This document shows positions 16,971 through 26,744 of a stretch of 63,825 nt of DNA, one piece after another. Each line of letters starts with the position of its first letter. The first letter of the stretch is position 1. A program made the position numbers and the translations under genes. Source of the stretch: Loigolactobacillus binensis (GTDB taxonomy: Bacteria; Bacillota; Bacilli; Lactobacillales; Lactobacillaceae); assembly GCF_005405165.1 (NCBI RefSeq), contig NZ_BJDN01000016.1, positions 1 through 63,825 on the forward strand, given 5' to 3'. Under the pieces are notes generated by a model. It did no database searches. It was not told the DNA's origin and was given only the letters and a program-made list of their open reading frames with translations.

Positions 16971-18101
16971 ATGACAACATTTAATTTAATTGCAACTACT
17001 GCTAGTGGCATTGAGGCTTTAGCAGCCAATGAACTAAAGGCGCTAGGTTATCATGGCCAAACTGAAAACGGCCGAATTCGTTTTAGTGGTGATCTAAAAG
17101 ACATTATTCGAACTAATCTATGGCTGCGGACTGCCGATCGGATCAAGATCATTGTCGGTGAGTTCGATGCGGTTACTTTTGATGACTTATTCGAGCAGGT
17201 CAAGGCCTTACCCTGGGATGATTATTTGCCGTTAGATGCTGAGTTCCCGGTAGCAGGGCGGTCGATCAAATCAAAATTATTTAGTGTGCCTGATGTCCAG
17301 CGTTTAACTAAAAAAGCAATTGTTGAGAAAATGAGTCAAGTTTACCACCGGCGGGGTCGTTTGCCCGAAACTGGTGCACTGTTTGCCCTGGAGGTCAGTC
17401 TTCTGAAGGATCACGTCATGCTGACTTTGGACACCACTGGCCCCAGTTTATTCAAACGTGGTTACCGCGTAGAAAAGGGTGACGCGCCATTGAAGGAAAA
17501 TATGGCGGCCGCATTGGTTGCCATCACTAACTGGCACACTGATATGCCATTTTTAGATCCTGTTTGCGGTTCAGGTACGATTCCTATTGAAGCAGCGTTG
17601 AAGGGCTTGAACATTGCACCCGGCTTAAAACGCGCTTTTTCCTTTGAGGGCTGGGATTGGGTCGATGCCGCATTGGTTGCCACACAGCGTGCCGCAGCGG
17701 CCGCAGCGCGCCGAGACGACGTAGTGCTGGATATTATGGGGGCTGATATTGATGGCAGCATGATCGATATTGCCAAATTAAACGCTAACGAGGCTGGTGT
17801 GTTACATGATATCGATTTTAAGCAATTAGCGGTTAAAGATTTTCATACGGACAAGGTGAACGGAGTGATCGTTGCTAATCCACCATACGGGGAGCGCTTA
17901 AGCGACGCCGAAGCAGTTCATCGACTATACGCACAAATGGGTGAGGTTTACCGGCCGTTAACTAGTTGGAGTAAGTATATTTTGACCAGTGATTTACAAT
18001 TTGAGTCCTATTACGGTGAAAAGGCAACTAAACGACGGAAGCTCTATAATGGGGCTCTGCGGACTGATTTCTTCCAGTACTGGGGTAAACGCGTCCACTA
18101 A
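16971..18101 (+). CDS. THUMP-domain RNA N2-guanine methyltransferase (RlmL/YpsC family)
   Basis: 376 residues. N-terminal ferredoxin-like/THUMP region (about 1-160), then a class I SAM-dependent methyltransferase with DPVCGSGTIPIEAA (motif I) and the catalytic ANPPYGERL (NPPY, motif IV). The family methylates guanosine N2 in 23S rRNA (RlmL, G2445). Bacillus YpsC lies in the same neighbourhood after gpsB and rnpB, which supports the call. ATG follows AATGAGGT. Confidence 0.88.
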   Translation: MTTFNLIATTASGIEALAANELKALGYHGQTENGRIRFSGDLKDIIRTNLWLRTADRIKIIVGEFDAVTFDDLFEQVKALPWDDYLPLDAEFPVAGRSIKSKLFSVPDVQRLTKKAIVEKMSQVYHRRGRLPETGALFALEVSLLKDHVMLTLDTTGPSLFKRGYRVEKGDAPLKENMAAALVAITNWHTDMPFLDPVCGSGTIPIEAALKGLNIAPGLKRAFSFEGWDWVDAALVATQRAAAAAARRDDVVLDIMGADIDGSMIDIAKLNANEAGVLHDIDFKQLAVKDFHTDKVNGVIVANPPYGERLSDAEAVHRLYAQMGEVYRPLTSWSKYILTSDLQFESYYGEKATKRRKLYNGALRTDFFQYWGKRVH

Positions 18102-18214
18102 ACTAATTTTTTTAATAATTTAGGGCTAACGTTGAGTGTCAATAAAAAAGTTACTTTAACTTAACAATAAAAAAACAAAAACCAATACTATAAAACCATT
18201 AACTACCACCATCT

Positions 18215-18245
18215 AAAAAGTCACTTATAAGTTAAGTGACTTTTT
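18215..18245 (+). terminator. Terminator after the RNA methyltransferase
   Basis: AAAAAGTCACTTA (18215-18227) and TAAGTGACTTTTT (18233-18245), a 13-bp stem with T5. It separates the methyltransferase gene from the nitroreductase promoter. Confidence 0.82.
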
Positions 18246-18280
18246 GTTTGCCATAAACATTATTAATTTTAAAAAAATCA

Positions 18281-18318
18281 TTACTTTTGTTGACTTACTA
18301 AAAGTAAGCTGATATAGT
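18281..18318 (+). promoter_or_regulatory. Nitroreductase promoter with overlapping operator dyads
   Basis: TTGACT (18290-18295), 17 bases, TATAGT (18313-18318). Two dyads cover it. TTACTTTT (18281-18288) is matched by AAAAGTAA (18300-18307). CTTACT-AAA-AGTAAG spans 18294-18308. Both would occlude the -35 and spacer. Outer TTACT/AGTAA halves resemble targets of MarR/DUF24 redox-sensing repressors that control nitroreductases in Bacillus. Confidence 0.7.
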
Positions 18319-18353
18319 ATAAATCATCAACTATTAAGGAGTGTCAATCACAT

Positions 18354-18956
18354 ATGAAAACAACTGTACTTGATACATTAAAAAATCGGCGGACGATTTA
18401 TGCCTTAGGTAAAAATGTTACGGCCAGTCAGGAAGATATTGCTAATCTAGTTAAGTCAATCGTTCGTGAAGCGCCAACTGCTTTTAACGGCCAAACTACT
18501 CGGGCCATTGTTTTATTCGGTGATAAGCATGATGAATTATGGGATATTGTCGTTAAACGCTTGAAGTCGGAAGTACCTACCGAAGAAGCATACGCGGCCA
18601 CTCAAGCTAAGATTGCTAGTTTTAAAGCCGGTTTTGGCACGATTTTATACTTCACTGATGAAGCAGTTGTTCGGAATGAAGAAGAACAATTTGCATTATA
18701 TGCAGATAATTTTGCTGATTGGGCGGAACAGGCCCAAGGTAATGTTCAGTTATCCGTTTGGACAGCTTTGGCTGAAAATGAATTAGGTGCTAGCCTACAA
18801 CATTACAATCCGTTAGTTGATGAATTGGTGCAGGAAGCTTTTGCGGTACCAGCTAACTGGCGTTTACGTGCACAAATGCCATTCGGTTCGATTGAAGCAC
18901 CAGCTAATGAAAAAGAATATATGGCTGATGAAGAACGTTTCCGCGTGTTAAAATAA
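18354..18956 (+). CDS. Nitroreductase-family protein (Frm2/Hbn1-like)
   Basis: 200 residues. It begins TTVLDTLKNRRTIYALG with the typical basic FMN-phosphate segment, then EAPTAFNGQTTRAIVL, FADWAEQAQGNVQLSVWTAL, LGASLQHYNPLVDE and AQMPFGSIEAP. These features match the short nitroreductase branch related to yeast Frm2/Hbn1. FMN-dependent; in this branch the in vivo substrate is poorly known. It is a single gene between two terminators, behind an operator-bearing promoter, so expression is probably inducible. Confidence 0.85.
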   Translation: MKTTVLDTLKNRRTIYALGKNVTASQEDIANLVKSIVREAPTAFNGQTTRAIVLFGDKHDELWDIVVKRLKSEVPTEEAYAATQAKIASFKAGFGTILYFTDEAVVRNEEEQFALYADNFADWAEQAQGNVQLSVWTALAENELGASLQHYNPLVDELVQEAFAVPANWRLRAQMPFGSIEAPANEKEYMADEERFRVLK

Positions 18957-18969
18957 TAAGGAATTTACC

Positions 18970-19003
18970 AAAATAACCGAATCGGACTTGATTCGGTTAT
19001 TTT
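18970..19003. terminator. Bidirectional terminator, nitroreductase / RNase H-like gene
   Basis: AAAATAACCGAATC (18970-18983) and GATTCGGTTATTTT (18990-19003), flanked by A and T tracts. Its right arm overlaps the stop codon of the minus-strand RNase H-like gene. Confidence 0.87.
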
Positions 19004-19398
19004 TTTGTGTTTAATTGATTAAAGAGGGCCTGCTGCGCTAGATTATGGGGGCCGCGGTGCTGATGATCTGCTTCCCACACATGCAGGACTAGTGGAAAGG
19101 CTTGTTCAAGCTGGTAGATTTGGTCAACGGCCGGTTGAAAATGTTTAGCGTAACCTTTTTCAAGACTATCATAAACTAGTTTACTATCTGTCCGTAATTC
19201 CAGGGTTTCGTCAGTTAGACCGCGGTGAATCAGTTCCTGCAGGCCAAAAATAACGGCTGCAAATTCAGCGTGATGATTATCCATTTGGGATAGGCTTTTT
19301 TTTAATTGCCAGCGCTGTTGGCCACGAGTGATCAACGCACCAGCAGCACTGGGGCCAGGTGAACCTTTAGTAGCTGCATCAGTAGCTAAAATAATCAT
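18997..19398 (-). CDS. RNase HI-like protein
   Basis: 133 residues with an RNase H fold: LATDAATKGSPGPSAAG (Asp7), HAEFAAV (Glu45) and LRTDSKLV (Asp71). The fourth acidic residue, normally Asp in an AD-x-LA motif, is His118 here (PHNLAQQAL). Such short proteins occur beside ebsA in related bacteria and are annotated as RNase HI family or reverse-transcriptase-like. Would cleave RNA in RNA/DNA hybrids if active. RnhB is encoded separately at 58624-59382. The start is only 48 bases from ebsA on the opposite strand. Confidence 0.8.
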   Translation of the reverse strand: MIILATDAATKGSPGPSAAGALITRGQQRWQLKKSLSQMDNHHAEFAAVIFGLQELIHRGLTDETLELRTDSKLVYDSLEKGYAKHFQPAVDQIYQLEQAFPLVLHVWEADHQHRGPHNLAQQALFNQLNTKK

Positions 19399-19446
19399 TT
19401 GACCACATCCTTTGTGACTTTAAAAATTTTTTAATGAGGTGACAAC

Positions 19447-19854
19447 ATGCAACGTTCTTTTTACTATCAACCTGATCTATATTCTAGCATTATTTTTTGG
19501 TCGTGGACCTTTGTTATTTTATTTATCAGCGCAATTGGTTGGCTAGAGATCACAACGATTCAATGGTTTACGATCGCGACGTTCATTTTATTTTTGATCA
19601 TCGCCGGTTTAGGCATTTGGCGGCGGCGCTTGACTTTAGATACCACGGCAGCCAACCTAACGCTACACCGGATCTGGTCTAAGGGAGGACGCACAATTCA
19701 ATTTAGTGATCTTCAGCACGTGGTGGTGTTACAGCACGGCATCCGCTTTGAATTGAATCGTCTGCCTTACGTTACTATTTTAATGACTAAGCGTCAGAAA
19801 CAGGATCTACTGACGACTTTAAATGAATTACAGGCCACACCGACTTCACGTTAG
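19447..19854 (+). CDS. ebsA: EbsA-family membrane protein
   Basis: 135 residues: YYQPDLYSSIIFWSW start, two membrane segments (about 16-35 and 40-58), then a cytoplasmic PH-like domain (LTLDTTAANLTLHRIW...IQFSDLQHVVV). Pattern and neighbourhood (next to an RNase HI-like gene) match EbsA, named in Enterococcus for pheromone-related surface changes; the biochemical role is unknown. ATG follows AATGAGGTGA. Confidence 0.75.
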   Translation: MQRSFYYQPDLYSSIIFWSWTFVILFISAIGWLEITTIQWFTIATFILFLIIAGLGIWRRRLTLDTTAANLTLHRIWSKGGRTIQFSDLQHVVVLQHGIRFELNRLPYVTILMTKRQKQDLLTTLNELQATPTSR

Positions 19855-19873
19855 CCCTAAAACACGGTATACT
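19845..19873 (+). promoter_or_regulatory. Promoter for fhs
   Basis: TTCACG (19845-19850), 17 bases, TATACT (19868-19873). The -35 overlaps the end of ebsA. It drives fhs and probably the genes up to rluD, which follow closely. Confidence 0.68.
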
Positions 19874-19940
19874 AGTGCTATCGCAATTCGTTTGTGAGCA
19901 AGGGTGCGTCAAAATTAATTTAACCTAAGGGGTGTTTTGT

Positions 19941-21614
19941 TTGTCTGATATTGAAATTGCACAACAAAATGAGCAAAGTGAGATCAAACCGATTCAAGCC
20001 ATTGCGGCGCAAATTGGTTTAGGGCAGCATGATATTGAACAATATGGTGAATATAAGGCTAAAGTTAAATTAGCAGCGTTAAATCAGCGAGCACTTCCGC
20101 AGACGCATAAACTAATTTTAGTAACTTCAATCAATCCGACCCCGGCAGGCGAAGGTAAATCAACAGTTACGATCGGCTTAGGTGACGCGCTGAATCGTTT
20201 ACACAAACAAACGATCATTGCCCTACGGGAACCTTCTTTAGGCCCCGTTATGGGGATTAAAGGGGGCGCAACCGGTGGTGGCTACGCGCAAGTTGTGCCC
20301 ATGGAGGACATTAATTTACATTTTACTGGTGATATGCATGCTTTGACTAGCGCCAACAACACATTGGCGGCCTTGATCGACAACCATATTCAACAAGGTA
20401 ATGAATTACATATTGATCAACGGCGCATCACGTGGAAACGGGCACTGGATATTAATGATCGTGCTCTACGCAATGTTGTTATCGGTTTGGGTGGTCCTTT
20501 CCAAGGGGTTCCCCGGGAAGATGGGTTTAATATTACGGTGGCCAGCGAATTAATGGCCATTTTATGTTTGGCTACTAGCATTACGGACCTGAAAACACGC
20601 ATCGCGCAAATCGTGATCGGTTATACCCATGAGAGAAAACCGATTACTGTAGCTGATCTTAAAGTTCAAGGCGCAATCACAATGCTGTTAAAAGACGCAC
20701 TTAAACCGAACTTAGTCCAAACACTTGAACATACGCCGACCTTTGTACACGGCGGGCCATTTGCCAATATTGCACATGGCTGTAATAGTGTGCTGGCCAC
20801 CACAGCGGCTTTAAAGTTAGCTGACTACACGATCACAGAGGCCGGTTTCGGTGCTGATTTAGGGGCTGAAAAGTTTCTCGATATTAAGGTGCCCCAATTA
20901 GGCAAACATCCGGATGCAGTTGTGTTAGTTGCGACGATCCGTGCCTTAAAATACAATGGTGGTGTGGCCTTGGCTGATTTACAAACCGAAAATGTAGCAG
21001 CTTTGACGGCTGGGTTTGCCAATTTAAAACGGCATATTCAAAATATGCAACAATATGGTTTACCGGTCACGGTGGCGGTCAATCACTTTGTTTCCGACAC
21101 TGCCGCTGAAGTATCGGCCTTGATCAAGCTTTGTGCTGAATTAGGGGTTCAGGCTGTTGATACTCAGGTTTGGGCTAAAGGTGGTGCTGGTGGACTTGAA
21201 TTGGCCCAGGCAGTTTTGGCTTCAATGACGGCTCCTGTGACGTTTAAGCCGCTTTATGATCAGCAGGCACCGATCGCTGAGAAGGTAACGACTATCGTCC
21301 AAAAAATCTACGGTGGTCAAGGCGTTGAATTTTCAACTAAAGCGAAGCGGCAAATGCAAACCTTTATTGCAAATGGTTGGGATAAATTACCGATCTGTAT
21401 GGCTAAAACTCAGTATTCCTTTACTGATGAACCGAAACAATTAGGTGCGCCAACTGGTTTCAAGATCCATATTCGTGAATTCGTACCTGATTTAGGCGCT
21501 GGATTTTTAGTCGCGCTTACTGGGAACGTTTTGACTATGCCTGGTTTACCTAAAAAACCAGCGGCCTTAAATATGGACATCGATGCTGATGGTAAAATTA
21601 CGGGTTTGTTCTGA
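19941..21614 (+). CDS. fhs: Formate-tetrahydrofolate ligase
   Basis: Makes 10-formyl-THF from formate, THF and ATP, supplying purine and fMet synthesis. It can use formate made by PflB, encoded at 42111. 557 residues from the TTG at 19941. An in-frame GTG at 19932 lies inside the AAGGGGTG ribosome site and is less likely. P-loop [18 protein letters not shown] near 70, the FTFS signatures [14 protein letters not shown] and [13 protein letters not shown], and [13 protein letters not shown] at the C-terminus. The stop overlaps the next start by one base. Confidence 0.95.
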   Translation: MSDIEIAQQNEQSEIKPIQAIAAQIGLGQHDIEQYGEYKAKVKLAALNQRALPQTHKLILVTSINPTPAGEGKSTVTIGLGDALNRLHKQTIIALREPSLGPVMGIKGGATGGGYAQVVPMEDINLHFTGDMHALTSANNTLAALIDNHIQQGNELHIDQRRITWKRALDINDRALRNVVIGLGGPFQGVPREDGFNITVASELMAILCLATSITDLKTRIAQIVIGYTHERKPITVADLKVQGAITMLLKDALKPNLVQTLEHTPTFVHGGPFANIAHGCNSVLATTAALKLADYTITEAGFGADLGAEKFLDIKVPQLGKHPDAVVLVATIRALKYNGGVALADLQTENVAALTAGFANLKRHIQNMQQYGLPVTVAVNHFVSDTAAEVSALIKLCAELGVQAVDTQVWAKGGAGGLELAQAVLASMTAPVTFKPLYDQQAPIAEKVTTIVQKIYGGQGVEFSTKAKRQMQTFIANGWDKLPICMAKTQYSFTDEPKQLGAPTGFKIHIREFVPDLGAGFLVALTGNVLTMPGLPKKPAALNMDIDADGKITGLF

Positions 21615-22249
21615 TGACTGTTGTTTTACCGGCTAGTTTAATGGCCCGCGGTTGGCAAACGGTACATGGTGACGTGGAGGGATTAGTGGCAGGTGATGGC
21701 AGTCTAACGCCGCGATTTATTTTAGTCGGCGAGGCGCCTGGTGAAACTGAAGTTACGGCGCAAAAACCGTTTACTGGTCGCGCCGGGGTTGAGCTTGATA
21801 AATCGTTAGCTGTATTAGGAGTGACCCGGGCTGATATTTTTATAACCAGCGCTTATCATAGTCGCCCATTTCATCAACGAACAAAAATTGCCAAACGTAC
21901 TGGTGCGGCATATCTAAAGAAGGATAACCGACCGCCTACGCAACGGGAAATTCGGCAGCAAGCTTTTTTGCTGGATTATGAGCTTGCACAACTACCGACT
22001 GATCTAATTTTAACGATCGGAAATGTCGGTTTACGGCGTTTACTCGGACCAACCTATCGTGTAGGCACTGTGCACGGCCAGCTGTTTACAGGGCCAGTTC
22101 AATGTTATGATGCTGCCACCCAAAAATATGTGCCAACCAAGCGTATTTATCGCGTCATGCCGACTTTTCATCCCGCAGCCGTTTTTTATAATCGCCAATT
22201 GCAGCTGGCTTTAACAGCTGACTTAGCACGCTTCAAACAACTTCTGTAG
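21614..22249 (+). CDS. Uracil-DNA glycosylase superfamily protein (family 4-like, no Fe-S ligands)
   Basis: 211 residues. FILVGEAPGETE and QKPFTGRAGVELDK form the uracil-pocket motif 1. FITSAYHSRPF matches motif 2. PTFHPAAVFYN matches the C-terminal HPA motif. In family 4 enzymes two N-terminal Cys pairs help bind [4Fe-4S]; the N-terminus here has no Cys and the only one is near 179. So it is a cluster-less relative, seen also in other lactobacilli. Translationally coupled to fhs (TGATG overlap). Confidence 0.8.
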   Translation: MTVVLPASLMARGWQTVHGDVEGLVAGDGSLTPRFILVGEAPGETEVTAQKPFTGRAGVELDKSLAVLGVTRADIFITSAYHSRPFHQRTKIAKRTGAAYLKKDNRPPTQREIRQQAFLLDYELAQLPTDLILTIGNVGLRRLLGPTYRVGTVHGQLFTGPVQCYDAATQKYVPTKRIYRVMPTFHPAAVFYNRQLQLALTADLARFKQLL

Positions 22250-22264
22250 AAAGTAGGATCGTCT

Positions 22265-22714
22265 TTGCCTTATTTAATTTTATTGGTGCTGGTTGTCGGT
22301 GCCGATCAATGGTTAAAATACTGGATCACAACTCATCTGGCTTTGCAACAAGTACAAAATCTGTTACCTAATTTATTTTCGTTAACGTATTTGCGTAATA
22401 ATGGGGCGGCTTGGAGCATTTTACAGGGTCAGCAGCTTTTCTTTATGATCTTAACCCCGCTTGTGATCATTGTCCTTGGCTATTTGCTGTTTAAGGCCCG
22501 GCACCAACATTGGTTGTACGCTGTAGGTTTAACGTTGATGATTGCTGGCGCCTTAGGTAATTTTATTGATCGTTTGCGGCTGGGCTATGTGATCGATATG
22601 CTGCAATTAGATTTTATTAATTTTCCGATTTTTAATTTGGCGGATAGTGCCTTAACGGTTGGTGTGATTTTAGTGTTTGTTTATTTGATTTTTTACGCAG
22701 ACGAGAAAGGGTAA
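22265..22714 (+). CDS. lspA: Lipoprotein signal peptidase (signal peptidase II)
   Basis: 149 residues, four membrane segments. Aspartyl protease motifs: DQWLKYW near the N-terminus, YLRNNGAAW, then GNFIDRLRLGYVIDM and FNLADSALTVG, which carry the two catalytic Asp residues. Cleaves lipobox signal peptides after lipidation. Starts at a TTG. Only two bases separate it from the pseudouridine synthase gene, an arrangement conserved in Firmicutes. Confidence 0.94.
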   Translation: MPYLILLVLVVGADQWLKYWITTHLALQQVQNLLPNLFSLTYLRNNGAAWSILQGQQLFFMILTPLVIIVLGYLLFKARHQHWLYAVGLTLMIAGALGNFIDRLRLGYVIDMLQLDFINFPIFNLADSALTVGVILVFVYLIFYADEKG

Positions 22715-22716
22715 AT

Positions 22717-23625
22717 ATGGCAGAAGAGAATTTAGCGTTGACGGTGACTACTGAAAATGGGCGCCTGGATAAAGTGCTTAGCAGTTATTTTGAGCAATTA
22801 TCACGTGCACAAGTGCAGCATTTGATCAAAGCTGGCGCGGTTCAGGTCAACGGGCAACAAACTAAGGCTAAATATGCGGTGATCGCTGGTGATCAGATCA
22901 CTGTGGCGGTGCCGGCACCAGTAGCCCTTGATGCACAGCCCCAAGATATTCCACTGGATATTGTTTATGAAGATAATGATGTTTTAGTGGTCAACAAGCC
23001 TCAAGGTATGGTCGTTCATCCTGCACCAGGCCATGCGCAAGGAACCTTGGTCAATGCATTATTATTTCATAGCCCGCTTTCTACTATTAATGGGGTCATT
23101 CGCCCAGGAATCGTGCACCGGATTGATAAAGATACTTCCGGCTTACTGATGGTGGCCAAAAATGATCAGGCACACTTGAGTTTAGCTGCCCAATTAAAGG
23201 CCAAAACAACGCAGCGCGAATATTTAGCCTTAGTGCATGGTGTGATCAAGGAAGATAAGGGCACTATTAATGCGCCACTAGCCCGGGCTAAAAATGAGCG
23301 TAAGAAACAGGCTGTTGTCGCCGGCGGCCGCCACGCGGTGACGCATTTTTCTGTTTTGGAACGTTTTGCTAACTATACCTTGATTAAATGTGTTTTGGAA
23401 ACTGGCCGTACCCACCAAATTCGTGTGCATATGAAATATATTGGTCATCCAGTTGCTGGCGATCCTCTGTACGGTCCTAAAAGAACTTTAAAAGGTCATG
23501 GCCAGTTCTTACATGCTGCTTTATTAGGCTTCAAGCATCCACGAACAGGAGAACAGATGACTTTTACAGCACCGCTACCGGCAATTTTTGAACATACGCT
23601 GGCACTTTTAAGAAATCAAGGTTGA
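22717..23625 (+). CDS. RluD/RluA-family 23S rRNA pseudouridine synthase
   Basis: 302 residues. N-terminal S4 RNA-binding domain (RLDKVLSSYFEQLSRAQVQ, about 13-70), catalytic domain with HRIDKDTSGLLMVAKN (catalytic Asp in RIDKDTSG) and LETGRTHQIRVHM. Family enzymes modify helix 69 uridines. Its coding end overlaps the -35 of the pyr promoter. Confidence 0.92.
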   Translation: MAEENLALTVTTENGRLDKVLSSYFEQLSRAQVQHLIKAGAVQVNGQQTKAKYAVIAGDQITVAVPAPVALDAQPQDIPLDIVYEDNDVLVVNKPQGMVVHPAPGHAQGTLVNALLFHSPLSTINGVIRPGIVHRIDKDTSGLLMVAKNDQAHLSLAAQLKAKTTQREYLALVHGVIKEDKGTINAPLARAKNERKKQAVVAGGRHAVTHFSVLERFANYTLIKCVLETGRTHQIRVHMKYIGHPVAGDPLYGPKRTLKGHGQFLHAALLGFKHPRTGEQMTFTAPLPAIFEHTLALLRNQG

Positions 23626-23650
23626 CAGGCCAGTGTAAATTAAGTATGCT
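23622..23650 (+). promoter_or_regulatory. pyr operon promoter
   Basis: TTGACA (23622-23627), 17 bases, TATGCT (23645-23650). Near-consensus; the -35 overlaps the last codons of the preceding gene. It begins the attenuated pyr leader. Confidence 0.85.
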
Positions 23651-23667
23651 TAGTCTAATGAATTGAA

Positions 23668-24336
<669 letters not shown>

Positions 24337-24339
24337 CCA

Positions 24340-24448
24340 AAAACGATTTAATTGTCTCCAGAGAGAGCAAAATGGTTTAATGGGATCGCTTTGTATACCC
24401 GGAAAACGCACATTTTGCTAATCGTTAAGCAAAATGCGCGCTTTTTTA
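24340..24448 (+). promoter_or_regulatory. PyrR-dependent attenuator 2 (pyrR-pyrP)
   Basis: CTCCAGAGAGAGC (from 24356) in the loop of an AT-rich stem is the PyrR-recognition element. The terminator pairs CGCACATTTTGCT (24407-24419) with AGCAAAATGCGCG (24428-24440), followed by T6. A second check on transcription into the structural genes. Confidence 0.83.
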
Positions 24449-24473
24449 TTGCAATTATTAGGAGGTTATTTAT

Positions 24474-25751
24474 TTGTCAGCAGAGCATGGAAAAAACTCA
24501 AACGCTATTTTAGATATTGGTGATCGACCAGCACCACTTCAATGGTTTGGCCTATCATTACAGCACTTATTTGCGATGTTCGGTTCAACTGTTTTGGTAC
24601 CGATCTTGGTTGGTTTAAATCCTGGAATTGCGATTCTAAGTTCGGGGATCGGTACGATTATTTATATTTTAATGACTAAAGGTAAAATTCCGGCTTACTT
24701 AGGTTCCAGCTTTGCTTTTATTGTTGCGATGCAGGCCTTGATGAAAACACAAGGTTATCCGGCTATTGCCCAAGGTAGTGTGGCCGTTGGTGTCGTTTAC
24801 TTGATCGTCGCTTTGATCATCAGTCGTGTTGGCTCTGCCTGGATCGATAAAGTTTTGCCACCAATTGTGGTTGGGCCAGTCGTTATGGTCATCGGCCTAT
24901 CATTAGCTGGTAGTGCCGCAAATGATGCGATGATGAACAACAGTCATTATGACTTGAAATTTTTCATTGTGGCATTGATCACCTTAGGCCTGACTGTCTT
25001 TTTCAACATGTTTTTAAAAGGGTTTCTCAGCCTGATTCCAATTTTACTCGGCATTGTTGGTGGTTATTTAGTCGGGGTCGCGTTTGGCTTGGTTAACTTT
25101 GCGCCGGTCATGAAAGCAGCCTGGATCGCCATGCCGGCATTTGAAGTTCCCTTTGTCAATTATCAGCCGCAATTCTACTGGGGGGCAATCCTCGGCATGG
25201 CACCGATCGCCTTTGTGACCATGACGGAGCATATGGGGCATATTATGGTTTTAGATCAATTAACCAATCGTGACTTTTTCAAAGATCCCGGTTTACACCG
25301 TACACTTTCCGGTGACGGGCTAGCCTCGATCGTGGCTGGTTTTATCGGTGGTCCTCCAGTGACTAGTTATGGTGAAAATATCGGTGTTCTGGCGATCACT
25401 AAAGTCCACAGTGTTTATGTTTTGGTCGGCGCCGCTATTTTAGCCGTTGTCTTTGGTTTCGTTGGGAAGTTAAGTGCCTTGATCATGAGTATCCCAAGTC
25501 CGGTGATCGGGGGTATCAGTTTCTTACTTTTTGGTGTGATCGCCGCCAACGGATTACGGATCTTGATCGAAAATAAAATTAACTTTGATGAAAAACGAAA
25601 TTTGATGATCGCGGCCACTATTTTGGTGATCGGCATCGGTGGCGCGTACTTACAATTAGGTCAATTTCAACTGACCGGCGTCGCTTTGGCCACTATTTTG
25701 GGCATCATCTTGAATATGGTTTTGCCTAAACAAGCGCGAAATGAAGATTAA
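24474..25751 (+). CDS. pyrP: Uracil permease
   Basis: 425 residues, 12-14 hydrophobic segments of the NAT/NCS2 (UraA) family. Contains QHLFAMFGSTVLVPILVGL and the NAT signature region around TMTEHMGHIMVL and GGPPVTSYGENIGV (uracil-binding Glu residues). Takes up uracil by proton symport. TTG start preceded by AGGAGG at 24460-24465. Lies behind attenuator 2, so it is repressed when UMP is plentiful. Confidence 0.94.
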   Translation: MSAEHGKNSNAILDIGDRPAPLQWFGLSLQHLFAMFGSTVLVPILVGLNPGIAILSSGIGTIIYILMTKGKIPAYLGSSFAFIVAMQALMKTQGYPAIAQGSVAVGVVYLIVALIISRVGSAWIDKVLPPIVVGPVVMVIGLSLAGSAANDAMMNNSHYDLKFFIVALITLGLTVFFNMFLKGFLSLIPILLGIVGGYLVGVAFGLVNFAPVMKAAWIAMPAFEVPFVNYQPQFYWGAILGMAPIAFVTMTEHMGHIMVLDQLTNRDFFKDPGLHRTLSGDGLASIVAGFIGGPPVTSYGENIGVLAITKVHSVYVLVGAAILAVVFGFVGKLSALIMSIPSPVIGGISFLLFGVIAANGLRILIENKINFDEKRNLMIAATILVIGIGGAYLQLGQFQLTGVALATILGIILNMVLPKQARNED

Positions 25752-25808
25752 ATTGAGTTGCTCACGTCACTACCATTAGCTTCACCTTAGAATTAAGGAG
25801 GAAATAAT

Positions 25809-26744
25809 ATGATTGCTGAACCTTTAACCTGTCAACCAGCACTTGTTTCAATGCGTGATCTGGATGTCCGTACCGTTGAGGCCTTGATTCACCGCGCAGA
25901 AGAATTTAAACATGGAGCAGGTTTGCAATTAACGACGCCGGTTTACGCCGCTAATTTATTTTTTGAAAACAGTACCCGGACCCATACCAGCTTTGAAATG
26001 GCGGAACGGCGTTTGGGCCTGTCAGTGGTCGATTTCAATCCCCAGGCTAGTTCGGTTAGCAAAGGCGAAACACTTTACGATACATGCTTAACCTTGGCCT
26101 CAGTTGGCGTACGTTTATTGGTGATCCGCCACTCACAAAATGCCTACTATCAAAAGTTATTGAATCAACCGGCTTTACCAGTGGCCTTGATCAATGCTGG
26201 CGATGGTAGCGGTGAGCATCCTTCCCAAAGCTTGTTGGATATGATGACGATCAGTGAAACTTTCGGCGGTTTTCAAGGCTTAAAGGTCGCAATTGTGGGC
26301 GACTTAAATCATTCGCGTGTGGCGCGTTCGAATATGGAAGTCTTACAAAAATTAGGCGCACAAGTTTATTTTTCCGGTCCGGCAGCATGGTATGATCCAC
26401 AATTTAACCGCTTTGGTCAGTATTTACCACTGGACGACGTAGTAGCAAAGGCAGACGTGATGATGATGTTACGGGTCCAGCATGAACGCCACAGTGATGA
26501 CACACCATTCGATCAAGATGCTTACCACCAGCAGTATGGGTTGACGTTAGCCCGGGCAGCGCAAATGAAGCCACACGCAATCATCATGCATCCCGGTCCG
26601 ATCAATCGCGGCGTTGAACTAGCCAGTGAATTAGTTGAAGGACCACAATCAAGATTCGTCGAACAGATGCACAACGGTGTTTTTATGCGCATGGCAATGA
26701 TTGAAAGTGTTCTGCGCGGCAACCAATTGGGAGGCTTGGCATGA
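25809..26744 (+). CDS. pyrB: Aspartate carbamoyltransferase catalytic subunit
   Basis: 311 residues. Carbamoyl-phosphate motif STRTHTSFE (Ser-Thr-Arg-Thr-His), [15 protein letters not shown] and MHPGPINRG. Condenses carbamoyl phosphate with aspartate, the committed pyrimidine step. No regulatory chain (pyrI) is present. The ATG follows AAGGAGG. It overlaps pyrC by 4 bases. The 57-bp gap after pyrP holds no attenuator. Confidence 0.96.
   Translation: MIAEPLTCQPALVSMRDLDVRTVEALIHRAEEFKHGAGLQLTTPVYAANLFFENSTRTHTSFEMAERRLGLSVVDFNPQASSVSKGETLYDTCLTLASVGVRLLVIRHSQNAYYQKLLNQPALPVALINAGDGSGEHPSQSLLDMMTISETFGGFQGLKVAIVGDLNHSRVARSNMEVLQKLGAQVYFSGPAAWYDPQFNRFGQYLPLDDVVAKADVMMMLRVQHERHSDDTPFDQDAYHQQYGLTLARAAQMKPHAIIMHPGPINRGVELASELVEGPQSRFVEQMHNGVFMRMAMIESVLRGNQLGGLA

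Noticed and set aside
19874..19940. Tetrahydrofolate riboswitch before fhs
   Set aside because: The leader is about 60 nt, too short, and lacks the conserved THF aptamer blocks.
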